Shown here in pieces: positions 17,075-26,530 of a stretch of DNA of 64,000 nucleotides (position 1 is the stretch's first letter; each line of letters begins with the position of its first letter). The notes under the pieces are model-generated. The model did not search any database, was not told the DNA's origin, and worked only from the letters and a program-made list of their open reading frames with translations. A program made the translations under genes and the position numbers. Origin of the DNA: an uncultured Rhodobacter sp. (GTDB taxonomy: Bacteria; Pseudomonadota; Alphaproteobacteria; Rhodobacterales; Rhodobacteraceae); assembly GCA_945952585.1 (NCBI GenBank), contig CAMFII010000002.1, forward strand, positions 1 to 64,000, in the 5' to 3' direction.

Positions 17075-18255
17075 CAGGCGACGTTGTCGGCGATGGCGCG
17101 GGCCAGCACTGGAACGGTGTCGGCATTCAGGCCCGCGATATTCAGGCGCGAATCCCCGACCATGTAGATGCCGCGTTCAACCCGCATCCGCTCGACCTCT
17201 TCCGGTGTCGCGCCGATGCGCGAGAACATGCCGCGGTGATCGGCGATGAAGTCGAAGCGGTCGGAATTGGTCAGCCGACGCAGCTCATCCGCCAGCTGAC
17301 GGCGCAAGCCAAGCATGTTCAGCCGCACCTCTTCCAGCTCCTCCTGCCACATCTTCCGCAGGGCCGGATCAGTCAGGATCATCGTGACCAGCCGCGCGCC
17401 ATGGTCGGGCGGGAAGGAATAGTTCTGCCGGTTCAGGAACGCGAGGTTCGCCTGCACCGTGGCCCTCTTGGCCGCATCGCCCACGGCCAGAAGGATCCCG
17501 GTCCGTTCGCGGTAGATGCCGAAATTCTTCGAGCACGAGGCGGCGATGAGGACCTCGGGCAGGCGCTTTGCGATCAAACGGGTGGCCGCCGCGTCCTCGT
17601 CCAGACCGTCGCCGAAACCCTGATAGGCCAGGTCCACCAGCGGCACTGCGCCCTTGTCGGCCAGCAGGTCCGCGATCTTCGCCCATTGGTCCGCCGTCGG
17701 GTTGGCGCCGGTCGGGTTGTGGCAGCAGCCATGCAGCAGCACCACGTCGCCTGCCTTGACCTTCGCCAGGTCGGCCATCATCCCGCCGAAGTCCAGCCCG
17801 CGGGTGCCTGCGTCGAAATAGCGGTACTCCGCCATCGGCATGCCGAGATAGCGGATGATCGAGGGATGGTTCGGCCAGGTCGGGTCACTGAGCCAGACGG
17901 TGGCCTGCGGCGAGGCGAACTTGATAAGCTCCAGCGCCTGCCGCACCGCGCCCGTGCCGCCGGGTGTGGCGACAGCGGCGACACGGTCGGCCGCGACGCT
18001 GCCGGCCAGGATCAGGTCGATCATCGCAGCGTGGAAGGCGGGTTCACCGGCGAGACCGGTATAGGTCTTGGTCTTTTCCTCGTCCCACAGCTTCTTCTCG
18101 GCCGCCTTGACCGCGCGCATGACCGGGGTCAGCCCGGTTGCATCCTTGTAGACGCCGACGCCGAGGTCGATCTTCCCCTCTCGCGGGTCGTCGCGGAACA
18201 TCTGAATGAGCGCCAGGATCTTGTCCTGCGCCTGCGGCTTCAGCGCCTCGAACAT
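17074..18255 (-). CDS. Aromatic/aspartate aminotransferase (class I, PLP-dependent)
   Basis: A 393-residue aminotransferase that exchanges amino groups between aspartate or aromatic amino acids and 2-oxoglutarate. It matches the AspC/TyrB subgroup: DLGVGVYKDATGLTPVM, AGEPAFHAAM, LHGCCHNPTGANPT, the Schiff-base Lys243 in SCSKNFGIYRERTG, and HRGMFSRIG near the C terminus with the substrate-binding Arg in GDSRLNIAGLN. Whether it prefers aspartate or aromatic substrates cannot be said from sequence, so no symbol is given. It starts 3 bases after the sseA stop and is its operon partner. Confidence 0.93.
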   Translation of the reverse strand: MFEALKPQAQDKILALIQMFRDDPREGKIDLGVGVYKDATGLTPVMRAVKAAEKKLWDEEKTKTYTGLAGEPAFHAAMIDLILAGSVAADRVAAVATPGGTGAVRQALELIKFASPQATVWLSDPTWPNHPSIIRYLGMPMAEYRYFDAGTRGLDFGGMMADLAKVKAGDVVLLHGCCHNPTGANPTADQWAKIADLLADKGAVPLVDLAYQGFGDGLDEDAAATRLIAKRLPEVLIAASCSKNFGIYRERTGILLAVGDAAKRATVQANLAFLNRQNYSFPPDHGARLVTMILTDPALRKMWQEELEEVRLNMLGLRRQLADELRRLTNSDRFDFIADHRGMFSRIGATPEEVERMRVERGIYMVGDSRLNIAGLNADTVPVLARAIADNVA

Positions 18256-18258
18256 GGG

Positions 18259-19110
18259 TTATCCTTTCGCGACCTTCAGGTCGTCATACATGCCCCATTC
18301 GGCCCAGCTGCCGTCATAGAGCGAGTGGTTCCGGTGGCCGATCCGTTCCAGCGCGAGGCTCAGGATCGCGGCAGAGATGCCCGAGCCGCAGGTGGTGATG
18401 ACTGGCTTGGTCAGGTCGATGCCTGCTGCGAGGAAGGCGGCCTTCAGCGCGTCTGGATCCTTCATCGTGCCATTGGCATTGAGAAGCCCGTTCCATGGCA
18501 GGTTCTTCGAGCCCGGAATGTGGCCCGACCGCAGGCCCGGACGCGGCTCCGGCGCCTCGCCCTTGAACCGTGCCGCGGAGCGGGCATCGACGATCTCGGC
18601 ATCGCCGAGCTTGCTCGAATGGGCAACCTGGGTGACGTCCTTCACCAGGCTGGCCTGACGCTGAACGGTGATGTGGCGGTCGCGCAGGACCGGGGGCATG
18701 TCCTCGATCGGCCGGCCCTCGGCCCGCCATTTCGGCAGGCCGCCGTCCAGCACCGCGACATCGGTCTTGCCCATCAGGCGGAAGGTCCACCAGACGCGCG
18801 GCGCCGAGAAAAGGCCGGAACCATCATAAATGACCACCTGGTGGCCGTCGCCCACGCCCATCGCCCGCATACGGCTGATGAATTTCTCGGGCGGCGGTGC
18901 CATGTGCGGCAGCGAGGACCGCTGGTCCGAAATCTCTTCGATGTCGAAGAACCGCGCACCGGGGATATGGGCGGCCATGTATTCGCCCTTCGGATCGCGC
19001 CCGGAATCCGGCATATACCACGAAGCATCGAGAATGCGCAGGTCGGGATCCTGCAGATGCGCCTCGAGCCAGGCAGTTGAAACCAGTGTCTTGGGATCAT
19101 CCGTGGCCAT
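18259..19110 (-). CDS. sseA: 3-mercaptopyruvate sulfurtransferase
   Basis: A 283-residue two-domain rhodanese. The N-terminal rhodanese domain is inactive; the C-terminal one carries the active loop TTCGSGISAAIL with Cys241. The CGSG sequence indicates mercaptopyruvate rather than thiosulfate as sulfur donor. Other hallmarks are HIPGARFFDIEEISD and GHIPGSKNLPWNGLL. Pairing with an aspartate-type aminotransferase makes metabolic sense, since transamination of cysteine yields 3-mercaptopyruvate (inference). ATG at 19110 is chosen by family length; ATGs at 19122 and 19125 are possible. Confidence 0.93.
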   Translation of the reverse strand: MATDDPKTLVSTAWLEAHLQDPDLRILDASWYMPDSGRDPKGEYMAAHIPGARFFDIEEISDQRSSLPHMAPPPEKFISRMRAMGVGDGHQVVIYDGSGLFSAPRVWWTFRLMGKTDVAVLDGGLPKWRAEGRPIEDMPPVLRDRHITVQRQASLVKDVTQVAHSSKLGDAEIVDARSAARFKGEAPEPRPGLRSGHIPGSKNLPWNGLLNANGTMKDPDALKAAFLAAGIDLTKPVITTCGSGISAAILSLALERIGHRNHSLYDGSWAEWGMYDDLKVAKG

Positions 19111-19181
19111 CAGCGCCCCCATCATGTTGCCTGCCCACCCATAACGGGCGGCGGCGGGTCTGGGCAAGACGTGACGGCAGT

Positions 19182-19208
19182 GGCCCGCGGCTTGGCTCGC
19201 CGCGGGCC
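19182..19208 (-). terminator. Hairpin between the glycine-rich gene and sseA
   Basis: Perfect 10-bp stem (19182-19191 with 19199-19208), loop of 7. No T-tract follows on the minus strand, so termination is only likely. It separates the 96-residue gene from sseA. Confidence 0.55.
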
Positions 19209-19216
19209 GGTCGCGC

Positions 19217-19507
19217 TTAGGCTGCGCGGTTCTTCATCATGCCGATGACCGCGGTCAACACTGCACCGCCAATGCCGCCAGAGGCGAGGCTTGCTACGAT
19301 CGAGCCGATGTCGATGCCAGCAGCACCTGCGGCGGCGTCAACTGCGCCGCTACTGACAACTGTCTGGACGATCCACCCGAGGATTCCGCCGCCGACCAGT
19401 CCGGAGATGGTGTTGCCGAGGCCACCGAGACTGGCATTCGGCATTGCCTTGCCTGCCGCATTGCCACCGATGGCACCGGCGACAAGCTGGATAATCAACT
19501 GTTCCAT
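19217..19507 (-). CDS. Small glycine-rich hydrophobic protein
   Basis: A 96-residue protein of unknown function. It is rich in Gly and Ala, with repeated small-residue spacing (VAGAIGGNAAGKA, LVGGGILGWIVQTVV, LASGGIGGAVLTAVIG) like glycine-zipper membrane or aggregation-prone segments. Two or three stretches could span a membrane. There is no signal peptide. GAGGGAAGAT lies just upstream of the ATG at 19507, a usable ribosome-binding site. It sits between smpB and sseA, with hairpins on both sides, so it is probably transcribed alone. Confidence 0.75.
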   Translation of the reverse strand: MEQLIIQLVAGAIGGNAAGKAMPNASLGGLGNTISGLVGGGILGWIVQTVVSSGAVDAAAGAAGIDIGSIVASLASGGIGGAVLTAVIGMMKNRAA

Positions 19508-19600
19508 ATCTTCCCTCTTGGGGGCTGATCACAGTCTGCCGGTCGCGTGCCCCTCGCGCCGGCCAAAGTTACTATGCGTCAAGTTACCTAAAATGTCAGC

Positions 19601-19620
19601 AAAAAGTGCGGATTATCCGC
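19601..19620 (-). terminator. Short terminator overlapping the smpB stop codon
   Basis: On the minus strand a 5-bp stem (GCGGA with TCCGC) has the smpB stop codon TAA as its entire loop, and is followed by AC and five T. The stem is short, so strength is uncertain. Confidence 0.5.
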
Positions 19621-20086
19621 CTTGCTTCAACAATCGGGCCTTCTCGCGGCCCCAGTCGCGCTTGGCTTCCGTCTCGCGCTTGTCGGACAGTTTCTTGCCC
19701 TTCGCGACGCCGATCTTGAGCTTCACCACGCCGCGGTCGTTGAAATACATGGCGATCGGCACGATGGTCATGCCCTCGCGCGCGGTGGCGTTCCACAGGC
19801 GCGAGAGTTCCTTGCGGCTGACGAGCAGCTTGCGGCGGCGGCGTTCCTCGTGCCCCCAGGTCTTGGCCTGGAGATAGGGCGCGATATAGCCGTTGATGAG
19901 CCACAACTCGCCGCCTTCGACGCTCGCATAGCTTTCGCCGATGTTCGCGCCGCCCTGCCGCAGCGACTTCACCTCGGACCCGGTCAGCACGATGCCCGCT
20001 TCAAGGTCGCTTTCGATGAAGTAATCGAAGCGCGCCCGGCGGTTCTCGGCGATGAGTTTCGAGTTGGGATCGGATTTCTGGGCCAT
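19613..20086 (-). CDS. smpB: SsrA-binding protein SmpB
   Basis: A 157-residue RNA-binding protein that carries tmRNA to stalled ribosomes for trans-translation. Family segments: [50 protein letters not shown], and the basic tail [20 protein letters not shown] that enters the mRNA path. ATG at 20086 ([10 protein letters not shown]) gives the normal N terminus; the upstream in-frame ATG at 20119 does not fit. The tmRNA gene itself is not in the window. Confidence 0.97.
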   Translation of the reverse strand: MAQKSDPNSKLIAENRRARFDYFIESDLEAGIVLTGSEVKSLRQGGANIGESYASVEGGELWLINGYIAPYLQAKTWGHEERRRRKLLVSRKELSRLWNATAREGMTIVPIAMYFNDRGVVKLKIGVAKGKKLSDKRETEAKRDWGREKARLLKQGG

Positions 20087-20198
20087 GACCCGACCGAGAT
20101 AGGCGAGCGAGGGGGCCAAGTCCAGTCACCTGCCATCCGGTTGTCGCAGGCGGATCGCGCTGTTAGCCTTTGCCCGGCCCGCGACGCAAGGCACAGAA

Positions 20199-21146
20199 AT
20201 GGACAATATCGAGGCGCGAACCGCTCGGGAACAGGCGGCCCTGCAGGGCTCGATCCGACTCCTCGTCGTCCTGGCCGGCATCAGCTTTGCCGCCGGCCTG
20301 CTTACCGGCTCTTTCGCGGTGCTGTTCGACGGCTTCTACGCGCTGATCGACGCCTCCATGGGCGGGCTGGCGCTGCTCGTCTCTCGGCTGATCCAGGAGG
20401 ACATCCGCCGACAGGGGACCCCGGCGCGGGGGCGTGTCCGGTATCAGTTCGGCTTCTGGCATCTGGAACCGCTCGTTCTGGCGCTGAACTCGATCATGCT
20501 GGTCCTTGTCGTGCTCTATGCGCTTGGCAGTGCCCTGCTTCTGCTGCTTGACGGCGGGTCGGAGCCGGATTTCGGCTGGGCCGCGCTTTATGCGGGGGGG
20601 ATGGCTCTGGCCTGCCTTGTCATGGGGTGGCGGCAGCGGAGGTTGAACCGCGACCTCAAATCGGCCTTCGTCGCGCTGGATGCGAAAAGCTGGGCGATGT
20701 CGGGGGCGATCTCGGCGGCACTGTTTCTGGCCTTCCTTGTCGCGCTGGCCCTGACCGGGACGCGGCACGCCTGGCTGCAACCCTTTGTCGATCCGGCGAT
20801 CCTTGTGGCCGTCTGCCTTGCGGTCCTGCCGATGCCGCTATCCGACCTGCGCGCGGCCCTGTCGGATGTCTTCCTTCTGGCGCCCGAAGAGCTTGACCGC
20901 CACGTCCGGGCCCGCGCCGCAGAGGCGGTGCAGCGCCACGGCTTCGAGACGTCCTACAGCTATGTCGCCAAGATGGGCCGCTCGGTCCTGATCGAGATCC
21001 ATTTCCTCGTACCGCCAGACTGGCCAGCGCACAGCATCGCGGAGCTTGACGCGATCCGGGACGAGGTCGGGGCAGCGATCGGCGGCGATGGTCCAGGGCG
21101 CTGGCTGACGATCTGCTTCACCGAGGACCCGGACTGGGCCTTCTGA
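20199..21146 (+). CDS. Cation diffusion facilitator family transporter
   Basis: A 315-residue inner-membrane protein with about six membrane helices and a C-terminal cytoplasmic domain. The first helices contain FAVLFDGFYALIDASMGG, corresponding to the metal-binding Asp pair of CDF proteins (DGFYALID in place of the usual HxxxD or DxxxD pattern). A second set lies in FVALDAKSWAMSGAIS. The soluble domain (about 225-315) shows VQRHGFETSYSYVAKMGRSV. It exchanges divalent metal for protons; the metal cannot be assigned. Confidence 0.88.
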   Translation: MDNIEARTAREQAALQGSIRLLVVLAGISFAAGLLTGSFAVLFDGFYALIDASMGGLALLVSRLIQEDIRRQGTPARGRVRYQFGFWHLEPLVLALNSIMLVLVVLYALGSALLLLLDGGSEPDFGWAALYAGGMALACLVMGWRQRRLNRDLKSAFVALDAKSWAMSGAISAALFLAFLVALALTGTRHAWLQPFVDPAILVAVCLAVLPMPLSDLRAALSDVFLLAPEELDRHVRARAAEAVQRHGFETSYSYVAKMGRSVLIEIHFLVPPDWPAHSIAELDAIRDEVGAAIGGDGPGRWLTICFTEDPDWAF

Positions 21147-21265
21147 GCGCAGGGCGTGGCCGGAAGGACACGGCTCCGGACTGCCGCGCGGGGCCGATCT
21201 TGGGATGCCCTCCCCGGAAGACATATCTTGAAAGGGTGATGCATCGCGGTGCGGGAGGCAATCGC

Positions 21266-21709
21266 ATGTTGGTCGAGATCGGGGTGGGGACCGTGCTTCT
21301 CATCTTCAACATCACTTTCGCTGCGTTGGCTGCGATGGTGCTGGAGGTGGTATTCCTGCGCGTCCACCCCTGGCTGCTGAAGCCGCCCCATCGGCCGAAA
21401 CTGGTGCTTTTGGTGGCCAGCGTCTCGCTCTGGGTGCTGGGCGTTATCACCGTCGGCGTCTGGGTCTGGGCCGGGGCCTATGTGATGATGGGCGCCTTCG
21501 ACACGCTGGAGGAAGCGGTCTACTTCTCGCTCGTCTGTTTCACCACGCTTGGCCTCGGCGATATCGTCCTGCCGATCGGCTGGCGCATCCTGTCCGGCAT
21601 GGAGGCCGCCAACGGCTTCCTGAACTTCGGCCTTCTCTGCGCCCTGCTGATCGAAGGGCTGCGCCAGATCCGGCTGAACCAGCTGGAAAGCCGGCGCAGG
21701 GGCGACTGA
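21266..21709 (+). CDS. Small ion-channel protein with a single pore loop
   Basis: A 147-residue membrane protein of the Ion_trans_2 type. Predicted helices lie at about 5-27, 44-67 and 115-137. Between the last two lies a pore-loop sequence, VYFSLVCFTTLGLGDIVLP, resembling a potassium-channel filter but with TLGLGD in place of T-x-G-Y-G-D. The end (EGLRQIRLNQLESRRRGD) is basic. ATG at 21266 is used because GGGAGG sits 7 bases before it. Ion selectivity is not established. It lies 119 bases after the CDF transporter. Confidence 0.8.
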   Translation: MLVEIGVGTVLLIFNITFAALAAMVLEVVFLRVHPWLLKPPHRPKLVLLVASVSLWVLGVITVGVWVWAGAYVMMGAFDTLEEAVYFSLVCFTTLGLGDIVLPIGWRILSGMEAANGFLNFGLLCALLIEGLRQIRLNQLESRRRGD

Positions 21710-21723
21710 CCGGCGCCCCACGC

Positions 21724-22326
21724 TCAGGCGCCGACGCCGATCTGCCCTGCTGCCAGACGTTCTGAGAGGAGCCGGTGCGCCCGTTCGCGCGACAGGCGGG
21801 GGAAGAAGCCGGGCGCCGCGCCGCGCGTCGAAGTGCTTGCTGCACCAGGGCAATGCAGCAGGAGACCGCCCTGTGCATGGATCACCTCTTCCTCGGCAAA
21901 GACCGGCATGAGGATTTCCGTCGCCTTTCGAGTTGCGCTGACGGTGACCCCGGCCAGACCGATCAGCGCCGCCGCCGGAACCAGCGCAACCACCGCACCA
22001 TCCATCTCCGGCTCGTCCCAGCAATCGACGAGCAGCGCCTGTCCCGGCATCATCGACACCTCATCGCAATTGCCCAGCACCCCGGCCGGCACCTGGACAA
22101 GCTGGACCTTGCCCGGCGCCAGCCAGTCGCGATCGATCGCGACGATCTCGCGCAGGCCGCCGTCAAAGCTGTGAACCCGGTCGCCCCGGCGCAGGTTCTC
22201 GGCCCGGCACCAGCCCTGCGAGGTCTCGACGAGCGTTCCCGCAACCAGACCGGTCCGCGGCAGGGCGCGGGCGACGGGCATCGGGGTGGCGCGGGCGACG
22301 AGGCGGGTCATGTCCTGCATGAACAT
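21724..22326 (-). CDS. Hint-domain protein
   Basis: A 200-residue protein with a Hint (hedgehog/intein-like) module. The start of the module, TGLVAGTLVETSQGWCRAENLRRGDRV, is split here as TGLVAGTLVETSQGW then RAENLRRGDRVHSFDGG. It continues with DEVSMMPGQALLVDC. In the usual block-A site the first residue is Cys, Ser or Thr, but here an Ala-Gly-Thr is found. No self-splicing or cleavage is predicted with confidence. Such modules are common in Rhodobacterales, often ending large secreted proteins; here it is free-standing. GAAGGA precedes the ATG. Confidence 0.8.
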   Translation of the reverse strand: MFMQDMTRLVARATPMPVARALPRTGLVAGTLVETSQGWCRAENLRRGDRVHSFDGGLREIVAIDRDWLAPGKVQLVQVPAGVLGNCDEVSMMPGQALLVDCWDEPEMDGAVVALVPAAALIGLAGVTVSATRKATEILMPVFAEEEVIHAQGGLLLHCPGAASTSTRGAAPGFFPRLSRERAHRLLSERLAAGQIGVGA

Positions 22327-22568
22327 CTGCGTAATCCTTCCTGATTAAGTCTTGTGGCGGCCAGATCGGCCATGTGCCCAAGAAGCACCCGGATTTCGCC
22401 ATTTTTTCGTCACGCTGACGGCTGGCAGAGGGCAGCGTTTCTCGTCTGGTTACGGTCTCTGCGCGCGGACGCCATCGTTCGGAAAACTGACGCGCATTCA
22501 CATTCGATTAAGCATAAATCAGGGTCAGGCGGCCGGATTGTTGACCGCGGCGACGGACTTGATTCGCC

Positions 22569-23459
22569 CTAGCGGCGGCGGCTGCGCAGGAGGGCGTAGA
22601 CCCCGCTGGCGACGATCAGCACCGATCCGGCGATTGTCATCAGGTCTGGCCGCTCGGCAAAGACGGCCATGCCGAGGATCATCGCGAAGATCAGGCGCGT
22701 GTAGCGGAATGGCGTCACGACCGAGACGTCGCCGGTGCGCATCGCGCGGGTCAGGGCGTAGTAGGCCGACACGCCGACGGTCGTCGCGCAGATCAGGTCC
22801 GCCGCCGAATAGCCGTCCGGAACCTGCGCCCCACCGGAAAAGCCCAGCAGCGCCGCCCCGGCGGGCACCATCATCGCAAAGCCGTAGACGCCCAATTGGA
22901 AGTTCGACAGCACCGGCGGTGCCGCGCGGGTGGCAAGGTCGCGCCCGGCAAAGCCGATGGTGCCGATCACGGCCAGCAGCGTCAGGGGCGTGAAGCCTTC
23001 AAGGCCGGGCCGCAGGATGATGAGCACGCCGATGAAACCGACCAGCACCGCTGTCCAGCGGCGCCAGCCGACGCGCTCACCAAAGACCAGCGCCGCGCCG
23101 GCGATCACCACCAGCGGCGTCGCCTGAAGGATGGCTGAGGCGTTCGACAGGGGGGTGAGAGCGATGGCGAGCGTGTAGAACAGCCGGCCCGTCACCTCGA
23201 ACAGGGCGCGGATCAGGATGACCGGGGTCAGGATTGCCGGGTGCAGGACCCGTTCGCCACGCTGCTTGGCCAGCGCGGCAAAGACGAGCATCCCGGCGCC
23301 GCCGAAGAGGATCAGGATTTCCCCTACCGGCAGCGTCTGCGCCGCCGATTTCAGGAACATGTCCTCGATGGCGAAGCCCGCCATCGCCGCGACCATCCAG
23401 AAACTTCCGTGAAGGTTGGCCCTGGCGCCCGTGGCGACGGCGGAAAGGTCGAAGCTCAG
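22569..23459 (-). CDS. EamA/DMT-family transporter, probable CTG start
   Basis: A ten-helix drug/metabolite-type permease, 296 residues if it begins with CTG at 23459. The first helix ([20 protein letters not shown]) needs residues before the first in-frame ATG inside the gene (23396), which would leave only 275 residues with a truncated helix 1. The CTG overlaps the dapA TGA (CTGA). An ATG at 23552 would overlap dapA by 97 bases and is less likely. Two EamA repeats are clear: [17 protein letters not shown] and [18 protein letters not shown]. Substrate unknown. Translational coupling to dapA is likely. Confidence 0.85.
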   Translation of the reverse strand: MSFDLSAVATGARANLHGSFWMVAAMAGFAIEDMFLKSAAQTLPVGEILILFGGAGMLVFAALAKQRGERVLHPAILTPVILIRALFEVTGRLFYTLAIALTPLSNASAILQATPLVVIAGAALVFGERVGWRRWTAVLVGFIGVLIILRPGLEGFTPLTLLAVIGTIGFAGRDLATRAAPPVLSNFQLGVYGFAMMVPAGAALLGFSGGAQVPDGYSAADLICATTVGVSAYYALTRAMRTGDVSVVTPFRYTRLIFAMILGMAVFAERPDLMTIAGSVLIVASGVYALLRSRRR

Positions 23460-24340
23460 TTCAGGATCCCCGCATGGCGCATCGCCGCGTCGATCCGCGC
23501 CTTGGTGCCGTCGGTCAGGCCGACCAGCGGCAGGCGCACCTCTTCCGAGCAAAGGCCAAGCCGGGACAGGCCGTACTTCGCGCCGGCAAGCCCCGGTTCA
23601 AGGAAGATCGCCTCGTGCAGCGGCATCAGACGGTCCTGATACGCCAGCGCCTTCCTGTAGTCTCCGGCCAGCGTCGCCGCCTGGAACTCGGCGCAGAGCT
23701 TGGGCGCGACGTTCGCGGTCACGCTGATGCAGCCGACACCGCCATGGGCGTTGAAGCCGAGCGCGGTCGCATCCTCGCCCGAAAGCTGGATGAAATCCTT
23801 GCCGCAGGAGGCACGCTGCTGGCTGACGCGTTCGATCTTGCCGGTCGCGTCCTTGACCCCGATGATGCGGGGCAGCTTTGCCAGCACACCCATGGTCTCG
23901 GGCGACATGTCGACGACCGACCGGCCGGGGATGTTGTAGATCACGATCGGCAGGTTGCAGCAGTCGTGCAGCGCGGTGAAGTGGGCGATCAGGCCGGCCT
24001 GGGTCGGCTTGTTGTAATAGGGGGTCACGACGAGCGCCGCGTCGGCGCCGACGCGCTCGGCATGGCGGATCAGGCGGATGCCCTCGGCGGTGTTGTTCGA
24101 ACCGGCCCCGGCGATGACCGGAACGCGTCCTGCCGCGGCCTTGACCGTTTCCTCGATCACCCGCTCGTGCTCTTCATGGCTCAGCGTCGGGCTTTCGCCC
24201 GTGGTGCCAACGGGAACAAGGCCGGTCGAGCCCTGTTCGATGTGCCATCCGACCAGCTTCTTCAGCGTGTCCAGATCCAGCTCGCCGTTCTTGAACGGCG
24301 TCACCAGGGCGGGGATGGACCCCTTGATCCTTTCGATCAT
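23456..24340 (-). CDS. dapA: 4-hydroxy-tetrahydrodipicolinate synthase
   Basis: A 294-residue enzyme that condenses pyruvate with aspartate semialdehyde, the first step of the diaminopimelate/lysine branch. Visible residues: GTTGESPTL (Thr46-Thr47), YNIPGRS (Tyr135) and the Schiff-base Lys163 in [10 protein letters not shown]. Length is standard. GAGGAG lies 9 bases before the ATG. Its substrate comes from Asd, encoded at 55337 in this window. Divergent from the Slt gene over about 160 bases. Confidence 0.96.
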   Translation of the reverse strand: MIERIKGSIPALVTPFKNGELDLDTLKKLVGWHIEQGSTGLVPVGTTGESPTLSHEEHERVIEETVKAAAGRVPVIAGAGSNNTAEGIRLIRHAERVGADAALVVTPYYNKPTQAGLIAHFTALHDCCNLPIVIYNIPGRSVVDMSPETMGVLAKLPRIIGVKDATGKIERVSQQRASCGKDFIQLSGEDATALGFNAHGGVGCISVTANVAPKLCAEFQAATLAGDYRKALAYQDRLMPLHEAIFLEPGLAGAKYGLSRLGLCSEEVRLPLVGLTDGTKARIDAAMRHAGILN

Positions 24341-24499
24341 GGCACGCGTCTCCTCGAGTGGTCGGGCGGATGAGTCGCCCAGTTGCAAATGGAGCTTACC
24401 TAGCGGCCCCGATGCCGATTGCCAACAGGCGGAAGGCCCTGTGGATAACTGGCATATTTGTGTGTTGCGGCGCGACTCGGGGGAAGGCAAAAAGCTTCC

Positions 24500-26467
24500 A
24501 TGCCGAAGTATCGCCCCAACCTTCTCCGCCAGACCCTGTTCCGGCCGTTCCTTCGCCCGCTCGTCGTGGCGCTTGCCGTCGTCGCTGCGCCTCCGGCCCA
24601 TGCCGACAAGGCAGGTGCCTTGCGCAGTGCGCTGGCCGAAGCACGAGCCGGGGATTGGGCGGGAGCCGAGGCGACGGTCGAAGATCCGATTTCCCGGGAT
24701 GTCATCGAATGGTTCCGCCTGCGCGCCGGCGATGCGACGCTCAGCGATTACGAATCCTTCCTTGAACGCCGTCCCGACTGGCCGGGCCGCAAGATCATCC
24801 GCATCAAGGGCGAAGAGGCGGTTGCCCGATCAAACACGCCCGAACGGGTGATTGCCTATTTCGCCGAGGCGCAGCCCGCCACCGCCAAGGGGTCAATCGC
24901 CCTGATCAAGGCCTTTGCGGCAACCGACAACAGCGAAGCCGCGCAAGCCGAGGCAATGCGCGCCTGGATCGCCCTGTCCTTCACCATGGACGAAGAAGAC
25001 GAGCTTCTGGCGATGTATCCCAAGGCACTGGCCAAGGTGAACGAACAACGGCTCGACCGGCTCTTGTGGGATGGCGATACCGACGAGGCGGCGCGGATGC
25101 TGCCCCGCGTTTCGCCCGGCTGGGCGGCGCTCGGCAAGGCCCGGATTGCCCTGCGCGTCGAAGCGCCCGCGATTGATGTCAAGCTGAAGGCCGTTCCGGC
25201 CAAGCTGGCCGACAATCCCGGACTGGCCTACGAGCGGTTCCTCTGGCGGATGCGGAAGGACCGCTACGAAGATGCCGCCGAGACCATCATCGCGGCCTCG
25301 GCCAGCGACGCGACGCTTGGCCAGCCCGAGGAATGGGCCGAACGTCGCGCGCTCCTGGCGCGGCGTCTGCTGCGAGACGGAGATCCGCGCACGGCTTACA
25401 GGGTGGCGTCGTCGCACCATCTGACCGGCGGCGCCGATTATGCCGAGCTTGAATTCGTCTCGGGCTTCATTGCCCTGCGCAGCCTCCATGACTACGGCGC
25501 GGCGCTGACCCATTTCCAGAACCTCACCGCGTCGGTCAGCACGCCGATCAGCGTGTCGCGCGGCGCCTACTGGGAGGGCCGCAGCTACGAGGCGATGGGC
25601 AAGCAGGCCGAGGCCCGGGCTGCCTATGCCCGGGCGGCAAGATACCAGTCGGCCTATTACGGGCTTCTGGCCGCCGAGCGGATCGGCGCCGATCTCGACC
25701 CGAAGATGCTGGGCAAGGACCGCTATCCGGATTGGCGGCAGGCCCCGTTTGCGAAATCGTCTGTCCTCGCCGCGGCCCTGCTTCTGGAAAAGGCTGGCGA
25801 CAAGGCCACGGCCAAGCGGTTCTTCGTGCAACTGGCCGACGGCCTTGATCCGCCGGAACTGGCGCAGTTGGCCGAACTTGCGCTGGACATCGACAACCCA
25901 CATGTCGCGGTCGTGGTGGCTAAGGAGGCAGCTGATCGTGGCGTGATCCTGCCGCGGGCCTATTTCCCGGTGACGGGCATGGTGCCCGACGGCCTGCCGG
26001 TCAGCCGCGCGCTTGCCCTGTCGATCGCCCGGCGCGAAAGCGAGTTCGATCCGACCGTCGTCAGCAGCGCTGGCGCGCAGGGCCTGATGCAGCTGATGCC
26101 CGAAACCGCCAAGCGCATGGCCAGCCAGACGGGCCAGTCCTTCGTCGCGTCGAAACTGACGACCGACCCTGACTACAACGCGTCGCTCGGCTCGGCCTAT
26201 CTTGCCCAGATGGTCGACCAGTTCGGGCCCTCGGTCGCGCTTATCGCCTCGGCCTACAATGCCGGGCCGGGGCGGCCGAAGGCGTGGATGGAACAACTGG
26301 GCGATCCCCGGCGCGAGGATGTCGACGTGGTCGACTGGGTCGAGATGATACCGTTCAAGGAAACCCGGACCTATGTGATGCGGGTATCCGAAGCGGTGGT
26401 GGTGTATCGCGCGAAGCTCAAGGGCAAGGTCGGTCCGGTGAACATCACGGGTGAGCTCAAGGGGTGA
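24500..26467 (+). CDS. Soluble lytic murein transglycosylase (Slt type)
   Basis: A 655-residue periplasmic enzyme. A signal peptide (about 1-36, ending PAHADK) is followed by a long alpha-superhelical U/L domain (about 40-470). The C-terminal SLT domain has the catalytic Glu in [11 protein letters not shown], then [17 protein letters not shown] and [16 protein letters not shown]. It cuts glycan strands to 1,6-anhydro products. ATG at 24500 gives the signal peptide; the in-frame ATG at 24458 does not. Confidence 0.95.
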   Translation: MPKYRPNLLRQTLFRPFLRPLVVALAVVAAPPAHADKAGALRSALAEARAGDWAGAEATVEDPISRDVIEWFRLRAGDATLSDYESFLERRPDWPGRKIIRIKGEEAVARSNTPERVIAYFAEAQPATAKGSIALIKAFAATDNSEAAQAEAMRAWIALSFTMDEEDELLAMYPKALAKVNEQRLDRLLWDGDTDEAARMLPRVSPGWAALGKARIALRVEAPAIDVKLKAVPAKLADNPGLAYERFLWRMRKDRYEDAAETIIAASASDATLGQPEEWAERRALLARRLLRDGDPRTAYRVASSHHLTGGADYAELEFVSGFIALRSLHDYGAALTHFQNLTASVSTPISVSRGAYWEGRSYEAMGKQAEARAAYARAARYQSAYYGLLAAERIGADLDPKMLGKDRYPDWRQAPFAKSSVLAAALLLEKAGDKATAKRFFVQLADGLDPPELAQLAELALDIDNPHVAVVVAKEAADRGVILPRAYFPVTGMVPDGLPVSRALALSIARRESEFDPTVVSSAGAQGLMQLMPETAKRMASQTGQSFVASKLTTDPDYNASLGSAYLAQMVDQFGPSVALIASAYNAGPGRPKAWMEQLGDPRREDVDVVDWVEMIPFKETRTYVMRVSEAVVVYRAKLKGKVGPVNITGELKG

Positions 26468-26530
26468 GCGCGGGCCCCGGCGCGAACGCCCTGAGCGCAA
26501 GCGCAGGGTCAGGCCACGATTCCTGCCGGG

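Noticed and set aside
17068-19080. Long + strand open frame antisense to the aminotransferase and sseA
   Set aside because: Same cause; low-complexity residue make-up and no domain, whereas the minus-strand genes have complete catalytic motifs.
23396-23552. ATG at 23552 as start of the EamA gene
   Set aside because: It would overlap dapA by 97 bases and the added residues (Arg/Asp/Gly-rich) look like translated dapA antiframe, not an EamA N terminus.
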